This document shows positions 37,546 to 49,935 of a stretch of DNA of 64,000 bases, piece by piece. This DNA is from Procambarus clarkii (taxonomy: Eukaryota > Arthropoda > Malacostraca > Decapoda > Cambaridae). Location of the stretch: contig NC_091165.1 of NCBI RefSeq assembly GCF_040958095.1, positions 23,519,558-23,583,557 on the forward strand, in the 5' to 3' direction. The position numbers and the translations under genes were made by a program. Below the pieces are notes generated by a model. That model was not told the DNA's origin and did not search any database. It saw only the letters and a program-made list of their open reading frames with translations. Every line of letters begins with the position of its first letter. The stretch's first letter is position 1.

Positions 37546-37862
37546 GAGCTTCAGAAGGAAATACAGCGAGAAACAAAATGAGTGAAAGAAACTGTATTAA
37601 CTGACCAAGCGAGTGAAAGGCGGGGCTTGGGAACTTTTGCTCGACCTTGTAAACACAAGTTAGTGAGGATACATACCCTCTGCCCCCCCTTCCACCTCCC
37701 CTCCCTTCCCCACTCTTCCGTCCAAACCTTTCACTCACTCTCCCTCCCTTACTCTCTCTCTCCCTTCCCCCTCTCCCGTTAACAGCCCATTCTTTCTCTA
37801 CCTACCCTCTCAATGCCCCATAGCTCTCTATCTTTGTCTCCATCTGTCTATCTGTCTGTCTG

Positions 37863-37864
<2 letters not shown>

Positions 37865-37944
<80 letters not shown>

Positions 37945-37950
37945 CTCTCA
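37865..37950. repeat. (CT)n microsatellite
   Basis: Uninterrupted CT dinucleotides within a CT-rich region (37680-37960). Confidence 0.97.
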
Positions 37951-38035
37951 TCACCCTAGGCAGGTCACCTCTGCCCCTCATTCAATTATTGGTGATATTT
38001 CCGAAGAATTTGTTTCGATTTACTAGTCAATATTT

Positions 38036-38190
38036 TGTGTGTGGCGGGTGTGTGTCAGGGAGGTGCGTGGCGGGTGTGTGTCAGGGTGGTGTGTGCCAGG
38101 GTGGTGCGTGGCGGGTGTGCGGCGGGTGTGTACCAGGGTGGTGTGTGGCGAGTGTGTTCCTGGGTGGTGTGTAACAGGTGTGTCTGGACA
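38036..38190. repeat. degenerate G/T-rich tandem repeat
   Basis: Units of the form ggtggtgcgtggcgggtgtg and (g)tgtgtcaggg recur about six times with length variation. Confidence 0.75.
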
Positions 38191-38774
38191 GTGTTGGAGC
38201 TGCTGCTACCCTCAATCTTTCTCCATATTACTTTGAATACAAACAATATTCGCTGAGAATACCGAAGACCTTAGCAGCATTGAGGACAACATTCCCGGCA
38301 TTTCTCAGCATTACACTGACTTTACCAAATATCCCCCCCCCCCCAAGAATCCGAAAACAGTGGCAGTATTGAAGCTGGCGCCAGTATTGACCAGAGATTA
38401 CCTCAGATGTTGTCTTGCCTAAGATCAATATTCCTTGAGAATATTTGGCGAAGGTCAAATACCCTCTCGTCCACATTGCGTTTGAACGAAGTTAGGCACT
38501 GAATTATTTTCACCTTAAAGGAAATACTCTGAAAATATATAGCTTGGTGTTGGCCTTCGAGCCGATGGATCAGCGCAAGATTGCAAGATTGGACTGGCTT
38601 ACTGAACATAAGGGAGTTTAATTAATGCAAATCTTAAGTGTGTATATACCTATAATGTATATATATACACAGTCGGGATTAATTGTCGTTGTATATATAT
38701 ATATTGGTTTGGTTTTCGGCCTATCAATAGGAGGATGTTCACTACAGCCACCACATACTTCAATGACCAACCTG

Positions 38775-38805
38775 TAAGTATATATATATATATATATATA
38801 TGTAA

Positions 38806-38878
<73 letters not shown>

Positions 38879-38879
38879 A

Positions 38880-38927
<48 letters not shown>

Positions 38928-38934
38928 ATATATG

Positions 38935-39004
<70 letters not shown>
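38775..39004. repeat. (TA)n microsatellite with tgtaagta interruptions
   Basis: About 230 bp of TA dinucleotides; the phrase tgtaag(ta) recurs at 38773, 38802 and 38875. Confidence 0.97.
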
Positions 39005-39007
<3 letters not shown>

Positions 39008-39270
39008 GGCTAACACCTACATTAACCTCAGTGTTGCACAACCAGGTGGCGCTGCCACCCACAGGGAAGCAGCCAAATCCCGTAAGTATAGAGAACTGGA
39101 TCACCACTACAATTTTGTCCCCATTGCTTCTGAGACACTCGGCGCCTGGGGTAAAAGTGCTACCAGTTTTTTGAAGGAACTGGGTTCTAGGCTCATTGAA
39201 ACGACAAGGGACCCAAGAGCTGCCAGCTTTCTTTTCCAGCGCCTCAGTGTGGCGATACAGAGGGGAAATG
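39005..39270 (+). pseudogene. retroelement ORF 3' fragment (VAIQRGN family)
   Basis: One frame is open across the stretch and reads [29 protein letters not shown], and [16 protein letters not shown]. The same tail is found at 57003-57115. I recognise this motif as recurring at the end of invertebrate retrotransposon ORFs but cannot name the clade. It abuts the (TA)n tract on the left and a MITE on the right, so both ends are cut. Confidence 0.6.
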
Positions 39271-39626
39271 CGCACTTCTGAGCCTACTATGGGAGTTTTA
39301 CCTAATAAGCCAAGTTTTCATGAATTAATTGTTTTTCGGCTACCTAACCTAACCTACCCTAACATAACTTTTTCGGCTACCTAACCTAACCTAACCTATA
39401 AAGATAGGTTAGGTTAGGTTAGGTAGGGTTGGTTAGGTTCGGTCATATATCTACGTTAATTTTAACTCCAATAAATAAAAATTGACCTCATACGTAATGA
39501 AATGGGTAGCTTTATCATTTCATAAGAAAAAAATATAGAAAATATATTAATTCAGGAAAACTTGGCTTATTAGGCAAATCGGGCCTTGCATAGTAGGCTG
39601 AGAAGTGCGTTCTGGCTACTAGGTAC

Positions 39627-39629
<3 letters not shown>
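39271..39629 (+). mobile_element. palindromic MITE with telomere-motif hairpin (copy 1, left end truncated)
   Basis: Same family as 52109-52495 and 52594-52983. It contains ctaataagccaagtttt and its mirror aaaacttggcttattaggca, a cctaacctaacctaacctat / ataggttaggttaggttagg hairpin near 39380-39420, and the right terminus ggctactaggtacgac, followed by (TA)n. The first 30 or so bases of the family are missing. Confidence 0.85.
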
Positions 39630-39673
<44 letters not shown>

Positions 39674-39676
<3 letters not shown>

Positions 39677-40110
39677 CATTGAATATGACCGCATATTCTG
39701 TATTTATTATTTTCTGGTTTAGGGCTTCTATCCCTCTAACTATTTTCTTAGCATCAGGGCTTAATTGAAATAGGAGTTCTCCAAAACTCATTTTCGTACT
39801 TTTAAGGTGAGTTCTCCAAAACTCATTTTCGTACTTTTAAGGTGAAGAAAAGTGATTTACTATAGAGTGTATTACACTTATTTGTATAATTTACACGACG
39901 TTTCGAACCTCCATGGTTCATTCTCAAGTGAACAGATCTTACAATACTAGTTGATTTTATACCCGCATTAGGTCAGGTGATAATACAATGAAGGTGAAAA
40001 CATGGGGGGATACATAAGGGATAAACATAGGGGCTGCAGAAGGCTTATTGGCCCATACGAGGCATCTCCTATCTAAACACAAAGATTAATCCAGTGTAAT
40101 TGGCCTGTTA
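39674..40110 (-). mobile_element. Penelope-like element 3' remnant
   Basis: Lies against (TA)n (39630-39673) like the young copy at 45-47.6 kb and shares its layout: a tctccaaaactcatttt motif (twice, a 37-bp tandem duplication at about 39774-39847), then the hammerhead-like fold (39894-39930), then text near 40045-40072 that parallels the ORF end of other copies (tattgg(c/t)cc). No RT coding remains. Confidence 0.65.
39894..39930 (-). ncRNA. hammerhead-ribozyme-like fold in Penelope-like remnant
   Basis: Minus strand, 5' to 3': stem I CAC (39930-39928), core TTGAGAA (39927-39921), one extra T, stem II GAACC (39919-39915), loop ATGGA, GGTTC (39909-39905), GAA (39904-39902), palindromic ACGT (stem III, 39901-39898), C17 (39897), stem I GTG (39896-39894). 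It fits a type I hammerhead with U3-A8 in place of C3-G8 and a very short stem III, which would favour cleavage as a dimer. Confidence 0.6.
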
Positions 40111-40141
40111 TGTTGGACATTGTCTTCTGTGTTGGCATCGA

Positions 40142-40195
40142 TATGTTCTTGTCTTGTCCTTACTGTAAGGTAAGTAAGGACAAGACAAGAACATA
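40142..40195. repeat. perfect 23-bp inverted repeat, 8-nt spacer
   Basis: Left arm 40142-40164 (tatgttcttgtcttgtcctt plus act) and right arm 40173-40195 are exact reverse complements around gtaaggta. Confidence 0.95.
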
Positions 40196-40312
40196 CACTT
40201 CACTTCATTTCACTTCACATTCACATTTCACTTCACATTCACTTCACCCAGAGTCACTTCTGGGGTGTGAGTTTTCAGTTGCATATAGTCCTGGGGACCA
40301 TTCAGGCTTGTT

Positions 40313-40402
<90 letters not shown>
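40196..40402. repeat. SINE fragment next to (TA)n
   Basis: After a short cacttcacattcactt repeat (40198-40245), 40247-40315 (agtcacttctggggtgtgag ... ccattcaggcttgttcg) matches the SINE unit of the 49-52 kb array. It runs straight into (TA)n at 40316-40402. Confidence 0.85.
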
Positions 40403-40403
<1 letters not shown>

Positions 40404-40658
40404 TTTTCCAGTACACAGTATTTCATGTAAATATTTTTTTTAAACGTAATAATAAACAAATAAAATTGATAGTATTAAATATATTTTTTTACAATCCAGA
40501 ATATAATTCCCAATTTTCTATATATCTAATAAATATGGGCCGTGTGCCTAACGCTAATTCTGTATGATATTTGGGTAAATACTTTCGAGCCTCTGTAGCA
40601 GCAGGTGTAATCAGGCAGTGTACAGGCGTCCCCACCTGACCACACCATGGCAAAGGTT

Positions 40659-40792
<134 letters not shown>

Positions 40793-41173
40793 GCAGAATC
40801 TTCGAACCTAAGCTATACTTGGAGTAGTTAGCTCTGCTATTGAGTACAATTAACTTTATGAGAATACATCTTTTTTTTAAGACACGTGTAAATGTACATA
40901 TTCCAGCTGTTAAATATTAACACTACAGTGTTTATGATGGTCATAGTAATGTTAGTGTCAGCCAGCAGCGCCGCGGCCGCCACACGCTGCCTCGCCTCTA
41001 TAAACATCTCCAGAAATAAGTCGTTTTTATTCTGAAAAGGAAAATTATTCACACATTGTTTCTTCAAAGAAAAATTAACACATTTTACTTAATGAATTGC
41101 CCTTGCTTTTCTTTTTCTCCAGCGCCAGATTCTCCCTCTTGTTATATGGAAGAAAATATATGGTTTTTTTGGT

Positions 41174-41175
<2 letters not shown>

Positions 41176-41251
<76 letters not shown>
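41176..41251. repeat. (GT)n microsatellite
   Basis: Uninterrupted GT dinucleotides, about 38 units. Confidence 0.98.
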
Positions 41252-41256
<5 letters not shown>

Positions 41257-41520
41257 TCCCGCACCCATAAACCTTACCGCGAAGAAAAAACAAACAAATG
41301 GAGGAAAACTACCTTTACCCCATTAGATCTCACCTCCCCTTCTTCTCTCCGCCATCAAAAATGATGAAAAATAAAAAGGGGGGGGGGGGGCGGGAGGGAG
41401 GCCTTGCATCATCAAACAGCGCTAATTATACTCTGGAAAAGTTGTTAGTTTACATTATGTATTCAACAGCGCCTCCGCCGCCCCCCCTCTTCCTCAACAG
41501 TCAGCACCCGCGCCTCTGTA

Positions 41521-42028
41521 GGCTGGTGGCCCACTTTAGCGGGGAGGACGGAGGCTGGTGGCCCACTTCAGCGGGGAGGACGGAGGCTGGTGGCCCACTT
41601 CAGCGGGGAGGACGGAGGCTGGTGGCCCACTTCAGCGGGGTGGACGGAGGCTGGTGGCCCACTTCAGCGAGGACGGAGGCTGGTGGCCCACTTCAACGAG
41701 GAGGACGGAGGCTGGTGGGCCACTTCAACGAGGAGGACGGAGGCTGGTGGGCCACTTCAACGAGGAGGACGGAGGCTGGTGGGCCACTTCAGCGGGGAGG
41801 ACGGAGGCTGGTGGCCCACTTCAGCAGGGAGGACGGAGGCTGGTGGCCCACTTCAGCAGGGAGGACGGAGGCTGGTGGCCCACTTCAGCAGGGAGGACGG
41901 AGGCTGGTGGCCCACTTCAGCAGGGAGGATGGAGGCTGGTGGCCCACTTCAGCAGGGAGGACGGAGGCTGGTGGCCCACTTCAGCAGGGAGGACGGAGGC
42001 TGGTGGCCCACTTCAGCAGGGAGGAGGC
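41521..42028. repeat. 32-bp minisatellite, about 16 copies in ordered variant blocks
   Basis: Unit ggctggtggcccacttcagc plus ggggaggacgga. Variants are grouped: cagcgggg on the left, caacgagg with tgggcc in the middle, cagcaggg on the right. One unit near 41660 is shortened. The open frames across it are repeat artefacts. Confidence 0.96.
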
Positions 42029-42066
42029 TGCCTGCCAAAAGGCCTTTGACACAGTTCCTCATAAGA
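42029..42066 (+). pseudogene. LINE RT micro-fragment (QKAFDTVPHKR)
   Basis: In frame the text reads CQKAFDTVPHKR, the hallmark RT block that contains the first catalytic aspartate in many LINEs (DFxKAFDxVPHxRL). It begins exactly where the 32-bp array ends. Confidence 0.6.
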
Positions 42067-42284
42067 GGATAATCCACTAACTGGGGACACATGCAGGAGT
42101 AACAGAGAGAGCGCTTGACCTGCGCCCTAAGAGACTGGAGGTAAACAGTCAGGTTAAAACTGTGTACAATGTTACAACCGCTGTCCCGAGAGTCAGTCTT
42201 TCAAGCTATACTGTTCCTAAACTATTAATAGCCCCATATATTCGGGGGCTAGTTAGTTAGCTTAGCTAACTTAGCTATGGGCTT

Positions 42285-42400
42285 AGACAGCTGCTACGGG
42301 CTGCTTCCAGGGGGTGTGTAACAAAAAGGAGGCCTGGTCGAGGACCGGGCCGCGGGGACGCTATGCCCTGAAATCCTCTCAAGATAACTTCTCAAGATAA
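42285..42400 (+). repeat. SINE tail fragment
   Basis: ctacgggctgcttccagggg, ggcctggtcgaggaccgggc and gaaatcctctcaagataact match the tail of the SINE at 27830-27905. Confidence 0.75.
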
Positions 42401-42570
42401 CTACCATGGACACAGAGACCAACTTGTCGAAATAATGTAAAGAATTGAGCAGAAGAAGGTTATAAAAATCATCTGGAAGCACAATACAAAATGCAGATTT
42501 GGTCCAGTACAAGAGGCATAAAGGGAGAATCTATACCAAGAATCAACCAAAGAAAACGGTCTGGGAGTAT

Positions 42571-42645
42571 GTTGTTGTTGTTAAAGATTCGCTACTTGGA
42601 ACAAAATGTTCCAAGTAGCACGGACTATGGTGAGCCCGTGTGTCT
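42571..42645. repeat. hairpin repeat (ttgttgttaaagattcgcta...)
   Basis: Contains ctacttggaaca and tgttccaagtag as an inverted repeat, then cacggactatggtgagcccg. The same repeat is expanded five-fold at 60441-60620. Confidence 0.75.
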
Positions 42646-42985
42646 CTTCTGGGAGTAGATGTAACACTGTCTTACCTAGAAGCACACGCACACAAGACAA
42701 CGTTCGAGACATATAGAACCCCAGAGAACACAACAACCTTCCTGAATCTTGATAAGAGGACCTTCAGACTATTGTACACCACCTACGTGAGACAAATCCG
42801 GGAATATGCAACCCCGGACTTAGCATCCCCACCACAAGAAAGACAAAAGGAAACTTGAAAAAGTACATGTGTTTGCAACTTTGTTAAGTTGAAGGAACTA
42901 GACCTAACGATATTCATAGTGACACATGAGACATGATATAACATATCAAATAACAAGGAGATTAACAGCTGACAAAAGCGGTCAC
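42646..42985 (+). pseudogene. decayed LINE reverse-transcriptase fragment
   Basis: The plus frame reads DKRTFRLLYTTYVRQIREYATP, comparable to the RT block (K)xxxxLLYKSYVRPILEYASP. After a stop a NFVKLKELDLT-like block follows. It is short and mutated. Confidence 0.6.
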
Positions 42986-43122
42986 CAAGAGCTGAAGCAC
43001 GTGTGAGTACACAAGTGCTGTCATACACACAGCTGTTAAAGTAAGTACACGCACACGTAAGTACACACAAATTCATATTAACATACGTTCACTTATAAAC
43101 TCATTCACACACACACACAAGC

Positions 43123-43183
43123 TCATCAGTTGAGAGGCGCAACCAAAGAGCCAGAGCTCAATCCCCGCAAGCACAACTAGGTG

Positions 43184-43254
<71 letters not shown>

Positions 43255-43418
43255 CTTATTAGGAAGTGATGTGGTGGAGGCTGACTCCATACACAGTTTC
43301 AAGTGTAGATATGATAGAGCCCAGTAGGCTCAGGAACCTGTGCACCTGTTGATTGACAGTTGAGAGGCGGGACCAAAGAGCCAGAGCTCAACCCCCGCAA
43401 GCACAACTAGGTGAGTAC

Positions 43419-43504
<86 letters not shown>

Positions 43505-43505
43505 C
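43123..43505 (+). repeat. two LINE 3' ends, each followed by (CA)n
   Basis: cagttgagaggcg(c/g)(a/g)accaa, agagccagagctcaa(t/c)(c)c and gcaagcacaactaggtgagt occur at 43127 and 43364, each running into (CA)n (43188-43252 and 43416-43503). The second is preceded by gaagtgatgtggtggaggct and agcccagtaggctcaggaac, LINE C-terminal text. The CA tract appears to be the element's own tail. Confidence 0.7.
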
Positions 43506-46047
<2,542 letters not shown>

Positions 46048-46048
46048 T

Positions 46049-47194
46049 TCGATGATGTCTCCGGATGGGCATATGTATAAGCAAGTAGATGGGGTCGCTA
46101 TGGGTTCTCCCCTAGGTGTCCTGTTTGCAAACTTCTACATGGGTACCATCGAGCAAAAAGTCTTAGTCGACATGAACTTGAAACCGGCCATATACTGCAG
46201 GTATGTTGACGACATTTTTACACAGGTACCTGATGTCAGACATCTGCAGGAGCTGAAGGAGGCATTTGAGCAGAGTTCCGTGCTGCGTTTCACTTACGAG
46301 ACGGAAAAGGATGGGAAGCTGCCTTTTCTAGATGTAACAGTCATGGAAAAGGGCGGAGGTTTCCACACTGCAGTCTACACAAAGGAAACAAACATAGGAA
46401 TGTGCCTAAATGCCAACAGCGACTGCCCTGACAGGTACAAGAGGAGTGTTGTTAACGCATACGTCGACCGTGCTCTCAGCCACAGCTCAGAATGGAAGCA
46501 AGTCGACGAAGAACTCTGTAGGGTAAGGCAGGTTCTAGTCAATAACGGCTTCTCCAATGGTTTCATCGAAGACATCATAAGAAGGAAAGTGAAAAGCCAT
46601 GCAACCTCCGAAGAGACAACTAACACAACACCTATACCCCCTATTAGACTATTTTACAGGAACTTCTTTTCCACAGCTCATAAAACAGAGGAAAGGGTCC
46701 TGAAAGATATTGTTAATAGAAACGTTATCCCTACAGACAAAAATCAGAGGATACAACTGACGATTTACTATAAAACCAGAAAAACGGCCAGCCTACTCAT
46801 GAGAAACTCTCCAGACACGAAACAGAACGCTTTAAAAGAGACTAACGTCGTCTATGCCTTCAAATGCCCACTTGGGGACTGTAAGCTCCAAAAAACCCAG
46901 TATATAGGCAAGACAACAACATCTCTTTCTAGGCGTTTAACGATGCATAAACAACAGGGCTCCATTAAGGAACATATAATCTCTTCCCATAACCAAACCA
47001 TCGCCAGAGAAATCCTAGTAAACAACACAGAAATCATCGATAGATACAGCGATAGCAGGCGGCTTGACGTTTGCGAGGCACTACACATCAAGAAGTCAAC
47101 ACCAGCAATCAACAGCCAATTATTGCACAACTATATTCTACCCACCTCAAGACTCCGCTCCAATATAGAAGCATCAAGAAATATGGACCAATAG
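46049..47194 (+). CDS. Penelope-like reverse transcriptase/GIY-YIG endonuclease, C-terminal fragment
   Basis: About 381 uninterrupted codons, 5'-truncated inside the RT; the ATG at 46007 belongs to the inverted partner, so the true start is missing. RT blocks: DGVAMGSPLGVLFANFYMG, then the catalytic CRYVDDIF (YVDD at 46202-46213), then DGKLPFLDV. The GIY-YIG domain begins at VVYAFKCPLGDC (46847 on), with QYIGKT (46898 on), the arginine of LSRRLTMH, and DVCEALHIKK carrying the conserved glutamate, then the asparagine of PAINSQ. RT makes cDNA primed at a nick that the endonuclease cuts. The first RT aspartate block is missing, so this copy cannot be autonomous. Absence of stops and near-identity to the inverted copy show recent insertion. 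Confidence 0.92.
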   Translation, partial: SMMSPDGHMYKQVDGVAMGSPLGVLFANFYMGTIEQKVLVDMNLKPAIYCRYVDDIFTQVPDVRHLQELKEAFEQSSVLRFTYETEKDGKLPFLDVTVMEKGGGFHTAVYTKETNIGMCLNANSDCPDRYKRSVVNAYVDRALSHSSEWKQVDEELCRVRQVLVNNGFSNGFIEDIIRRKVKSHATSEETTNTTPIPPIRLFYRNFFSTAHKTEERVLKDIVNRNVIPTDKNQRIQLTIYYKTRKTASLLMRNSPDTKQNALKETNVVYAFKCPLGDCKLQKTQYIGKTTTSLSRRLTMHKQQGSIKEHIISSHNQTIAREILVNNTEIIDRYSDSRRLDVCEALHIKKSTPAINSQLLHNYILPTSRLRSNIEASRNMDQ

Positions 47195-47398
47195 GCTTTC
47201 TACAAACACTTCTATTCAATATCCATTGTTTCGTGTTCTGTCTTGTGTTGATACTTTTAATACCCTATTAATATCCTCTAATGCCACATCATCCTTCCCA
47301 CCTCACTCAAATGTAATGCCACATCACCCTTCCCACCTCACTCAAATGCAGATATAAAATCAGGGAAACGCAAGTTCTAATCAGTTGTGTATTTGTGA

Positions 47399-47451
47399 AG
47401 TCTTTGAAAATGTAATAAGTTTTACGAAACGCGCCCGTGTCGCGTCAGACT
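47399..47451 (+). ncRNA. hammerhead-ribozyme-like fold in the Penelope-like 3' region
   Basis: Order: stem I AGTCT (47399-47403), core TTGAAAA (47404-47410), extra T, stem II GTAA (47412-47415), loop, TTAC (47422-47425), GAA (47426-47428), stem III ACGCG (47429-47433), loop CCCGTGT, CGCGT (47441-47445), C17 (47446), stem I AGACT (47447-47451). Three perfectly paired stems surround the strand order and GAA / UH of a type I hammerhead. Core positions 3 and 8 are U and A rather than C and G, which still form a pair. Predicted cleavage is after 47446. Confidence 0.7.
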
Positions 47452-47603
47452 AGAAATAAAAATGAATTTTGGAGAAGTGATTTTTGATTTACCTCCAACA
47501 GTGAAGCATAATGTACGAAAGATTGAGAAAATTCGTGTTAGAATTATTAATCTTACTTTTTCGGTCATATTTAATAAAATATGTCTACAGGAAAGACTGC
47601 TAC

Positions 47604-47608
<5 letters not shown>

Positions 47609-47656
<48 letters not shown>
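47609..47656. repeat. (TA)n microsatellite at the right border of the Penelope-like insertion
   Basis: TA dinucleotides after tgtctacaggaaagactgct. Confidence 0.97.
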
Positions 47657-47657
<1 letters not shown>

Positions 47658-47764
47658 GACTGTCTTTCCCACACACACGCCATGTGTGACTTGCAGTTAA
47701 GCCATGTGTATAACATGTTCCACGTGCAGGGAACATTGGCGCATCCGACGCTAAGCAGGAACGA

Positions 47765-47903
47765 CATTCCCTGTCTGCACAGGACAGGGAATGCGCTGAG
47801 AGCGCTGAGTAGCACTAGTGTAAGCGCTGAGTGCACTAGTGTAAGAGCTGAGTGCACTGGTGTAGGCGCTGAGTGCACTGGTGTAGGCGCTGAGTGCACT
47901 AGG
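47765..47903. repeat. 11-bp hairpin followed by a 21-bp tandem repeat
   Basis: cattccctgtc (47765-47775) and gacagggaatg (47783-47793) are exact inverted repeats. Then gcgctgagtgcactggtgta plus g recurs four to five times with small changes. Confidence 0.85.
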
Positions 47904-48091
47904 AGGGATACGCCTCTATTCCACATTTTTGGTCAATCCTATTAATAACTAATTACTATTCCATGCTATGCCTAGTTGCCAATTAAGACAAAAAATAAAA
48001 TCCACTGTACAAACAGTCAAGGGAAGAAGCACAACACTGTGCACGCTTTCAAACCTGCGTGACGCATAATCTTACATCTTTATCGCATCTT

Positions 48092-48127
48092 CTGTAAGAA
48101 CGCATCTTTAATGATGCGTTCTTACAG
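48092..48127. repeat. perfect 15-bp inverted repeat, 6-nt loop
   Basis: ctgtaagaacgcatc (48092-48106), loop tttaat, gatgcgttcttacag (48113-48127). No T-run follows, and it sits in noncoding DNA. Confidence 0.93.
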
Positions 48128-49193
48128 CCTCACTGGCAAGGAGATTTCAACACGTGACTCAGCGAGTCACGTATAACATCAGAGTCATGTGATTCAACAG
48201 TGAGTCAAGTATCTCTTCAGCAAGTCAGGTATTTGACCAGTAAGTCACGTATCAGAACAGTCACATACTTGACGCAACATTTAATCATTCAACATGATAA
48301 CTACATACTTGACGCAACATTACAAAAATTAAGAATCATCAGAGAATTATAATTAGTATTTTTGAAGGCAGAGTTGTGAACACAAGAGAAGAACAGAGGG
48401 AAGAACACGAGGTACAATAGAGCGTAGAACACGAGGAAGAACATGGGGGTAGAACACAGGGTTGGGTGGGATGGTGATAAAGAGAGAGAAGTGAGGGGAC
48501 AAGGATTCCCTCCCAGCTCCCCCCCTCCCATCAATACATGAGGACCAGAGTGACAGTAAACCTCCCTCATTGTCTCCCCCCCTTCCTGATTTCCCCTTCC
48601 TCATTTTTACCATTGTCTCTCCCCATTCCTCCCTCCCTGCCCTTTCCCTTATTGCCTCCCTTCATGCCCTTCCCTTCCTCAAATATACCAAAGCCTTCGT
48701 CCAAATATATATAATTATAAATCTCCTCTTCCACACTCTTTCACACCCGTTCCCTTTATCACCTTGCTAATCTTATTCCTCTTCCATTTCCATTCCAATT
48801 TGTTACTACCTCCTTCGCTTATACCCAAACCTTTCCTTCACTCTTGCTGTTTACCCATATATTTCCTCTTTACATTTTTGTCTTTACTCTTCTTTTTCAT
48901 TTTCCTCTTTACCCATATATTTCTTTACTTAGACACATACGGAGGAATTTCAGTGTCCGTGTAACTCGAAAATCCGGCAGATTAGGGAATTGGTTGTAGC
49001 ATTAAGATGGCGTCCCAAGACCTTGTACACTCGCTATAGTTCAAACATCTTGAAAATATGTAAAAAAAAAAAAAAAAAAAAATATTCAACAAATGTCAAA
49101 TGTATCCTCAGTGCTACACTGGACAGACAAATATACAGCTTTAGCCAACAAAACACAAACAAACTAACTACTAGAAATATAGTGAAAACAGAA

Positions 49194-49229
<36 letters not shown>

Positions 49230-49373
49230 CAACAATTCATAAACTATTGTATTTACATAGAAAAATTGAATGGGTTTTTTAAATTTATTGACAAACATTA
49301 CAATGTTTTGTTAACAGTCAAGAGTACACACACGTCGTAGCCAGCACACATATGTATTTACTTCACTAAATTC
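48128..49373. other. noncoding DNA
   Basis: Includes a loose (a)gtcacgta(t) repeat at 48155-48270, a CT-rich patch 48500-48900, poly-A at 49062-49081 and (AAT)n at 49195-49228. No gene. Confidence 0.5.
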
Positions 49374-49441
<68 letters not shown>

Positions 49442-49444
<3 letters not shown>

Positions 49445-49930
49445 AACAAGCCTGAATGGTCCCCAGGACTATATACAACTGAAAACTCACACCCCAGAAG
49501 TGACTCGAACCCATACTCCCACAACTGGTATGTACAGGGACGCCTTAATCCGCTTGACCATCACGACCGGACATAAGGAAGTGATAGCCGAGGCTATTTG
49601 AACCACTTCCCCGCCGGCACTCGGATGGTAATCTTGGGCATAGCATTTTATCAAATCACCTCATTCTTTGGGGCACACGTGAGGAACACAAATGCAAACA
49701 AGCCTGAATGGTCCCCAGGACTATATACAACTGAAAACTCACACCCCAGAAGTGACTCGAACCCATACTCCCACAACTGGTATGTACAGGGACGCCTTAA
49801 TCCGCTTGACCATCACGACCGGACATAAGGAAGTGATAGCCGAGGCTATTTGAACCACTTCCCCGCCGGCACTCGGATGGTAATCTTGGGCATAGCATTT
49901 TATCAAATCACCGCATTCGCAAATCACATA
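49442..49930 (-). repeat. SINE-derived 252-bp tandem array, left (inverted) arm, about 2 units
   Basis: Two units in reverse orientation, period 252 bp (aggct at 49591-49595 and the same at 49843-49847). Preceded by (TA)n (49374-49441). It meets the right arm head to head near 49931-49935. Confidence 0.95.
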
Positions 49931-49935
49931 TCATT

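Larger units (their letters stand above)
46048..47580 (+). mobile_element. Penelope-like element, main copy (5'-truncated)
   Basis: Runs from the middle of the reverse transcriptase through the endonuclease, the stop at 47194, a 3' region with a tandem atgccacatca(t/c)ccttccc duplication (about 47281-47347), the hammerhead-like fold and the terminus tcatatttaataaaat. (TA)n follows after about 28 bp. The structure mirrors 45029-46047, so both came from one recent insertion. Confidence 0.92.

Noticed and set aside
41298..42080. Open frame of 260 codons on the plus strand
   Set aside because: Almost all of it is the 32-bp minisatellite; only the last dozen codons resemble a LINE RT.
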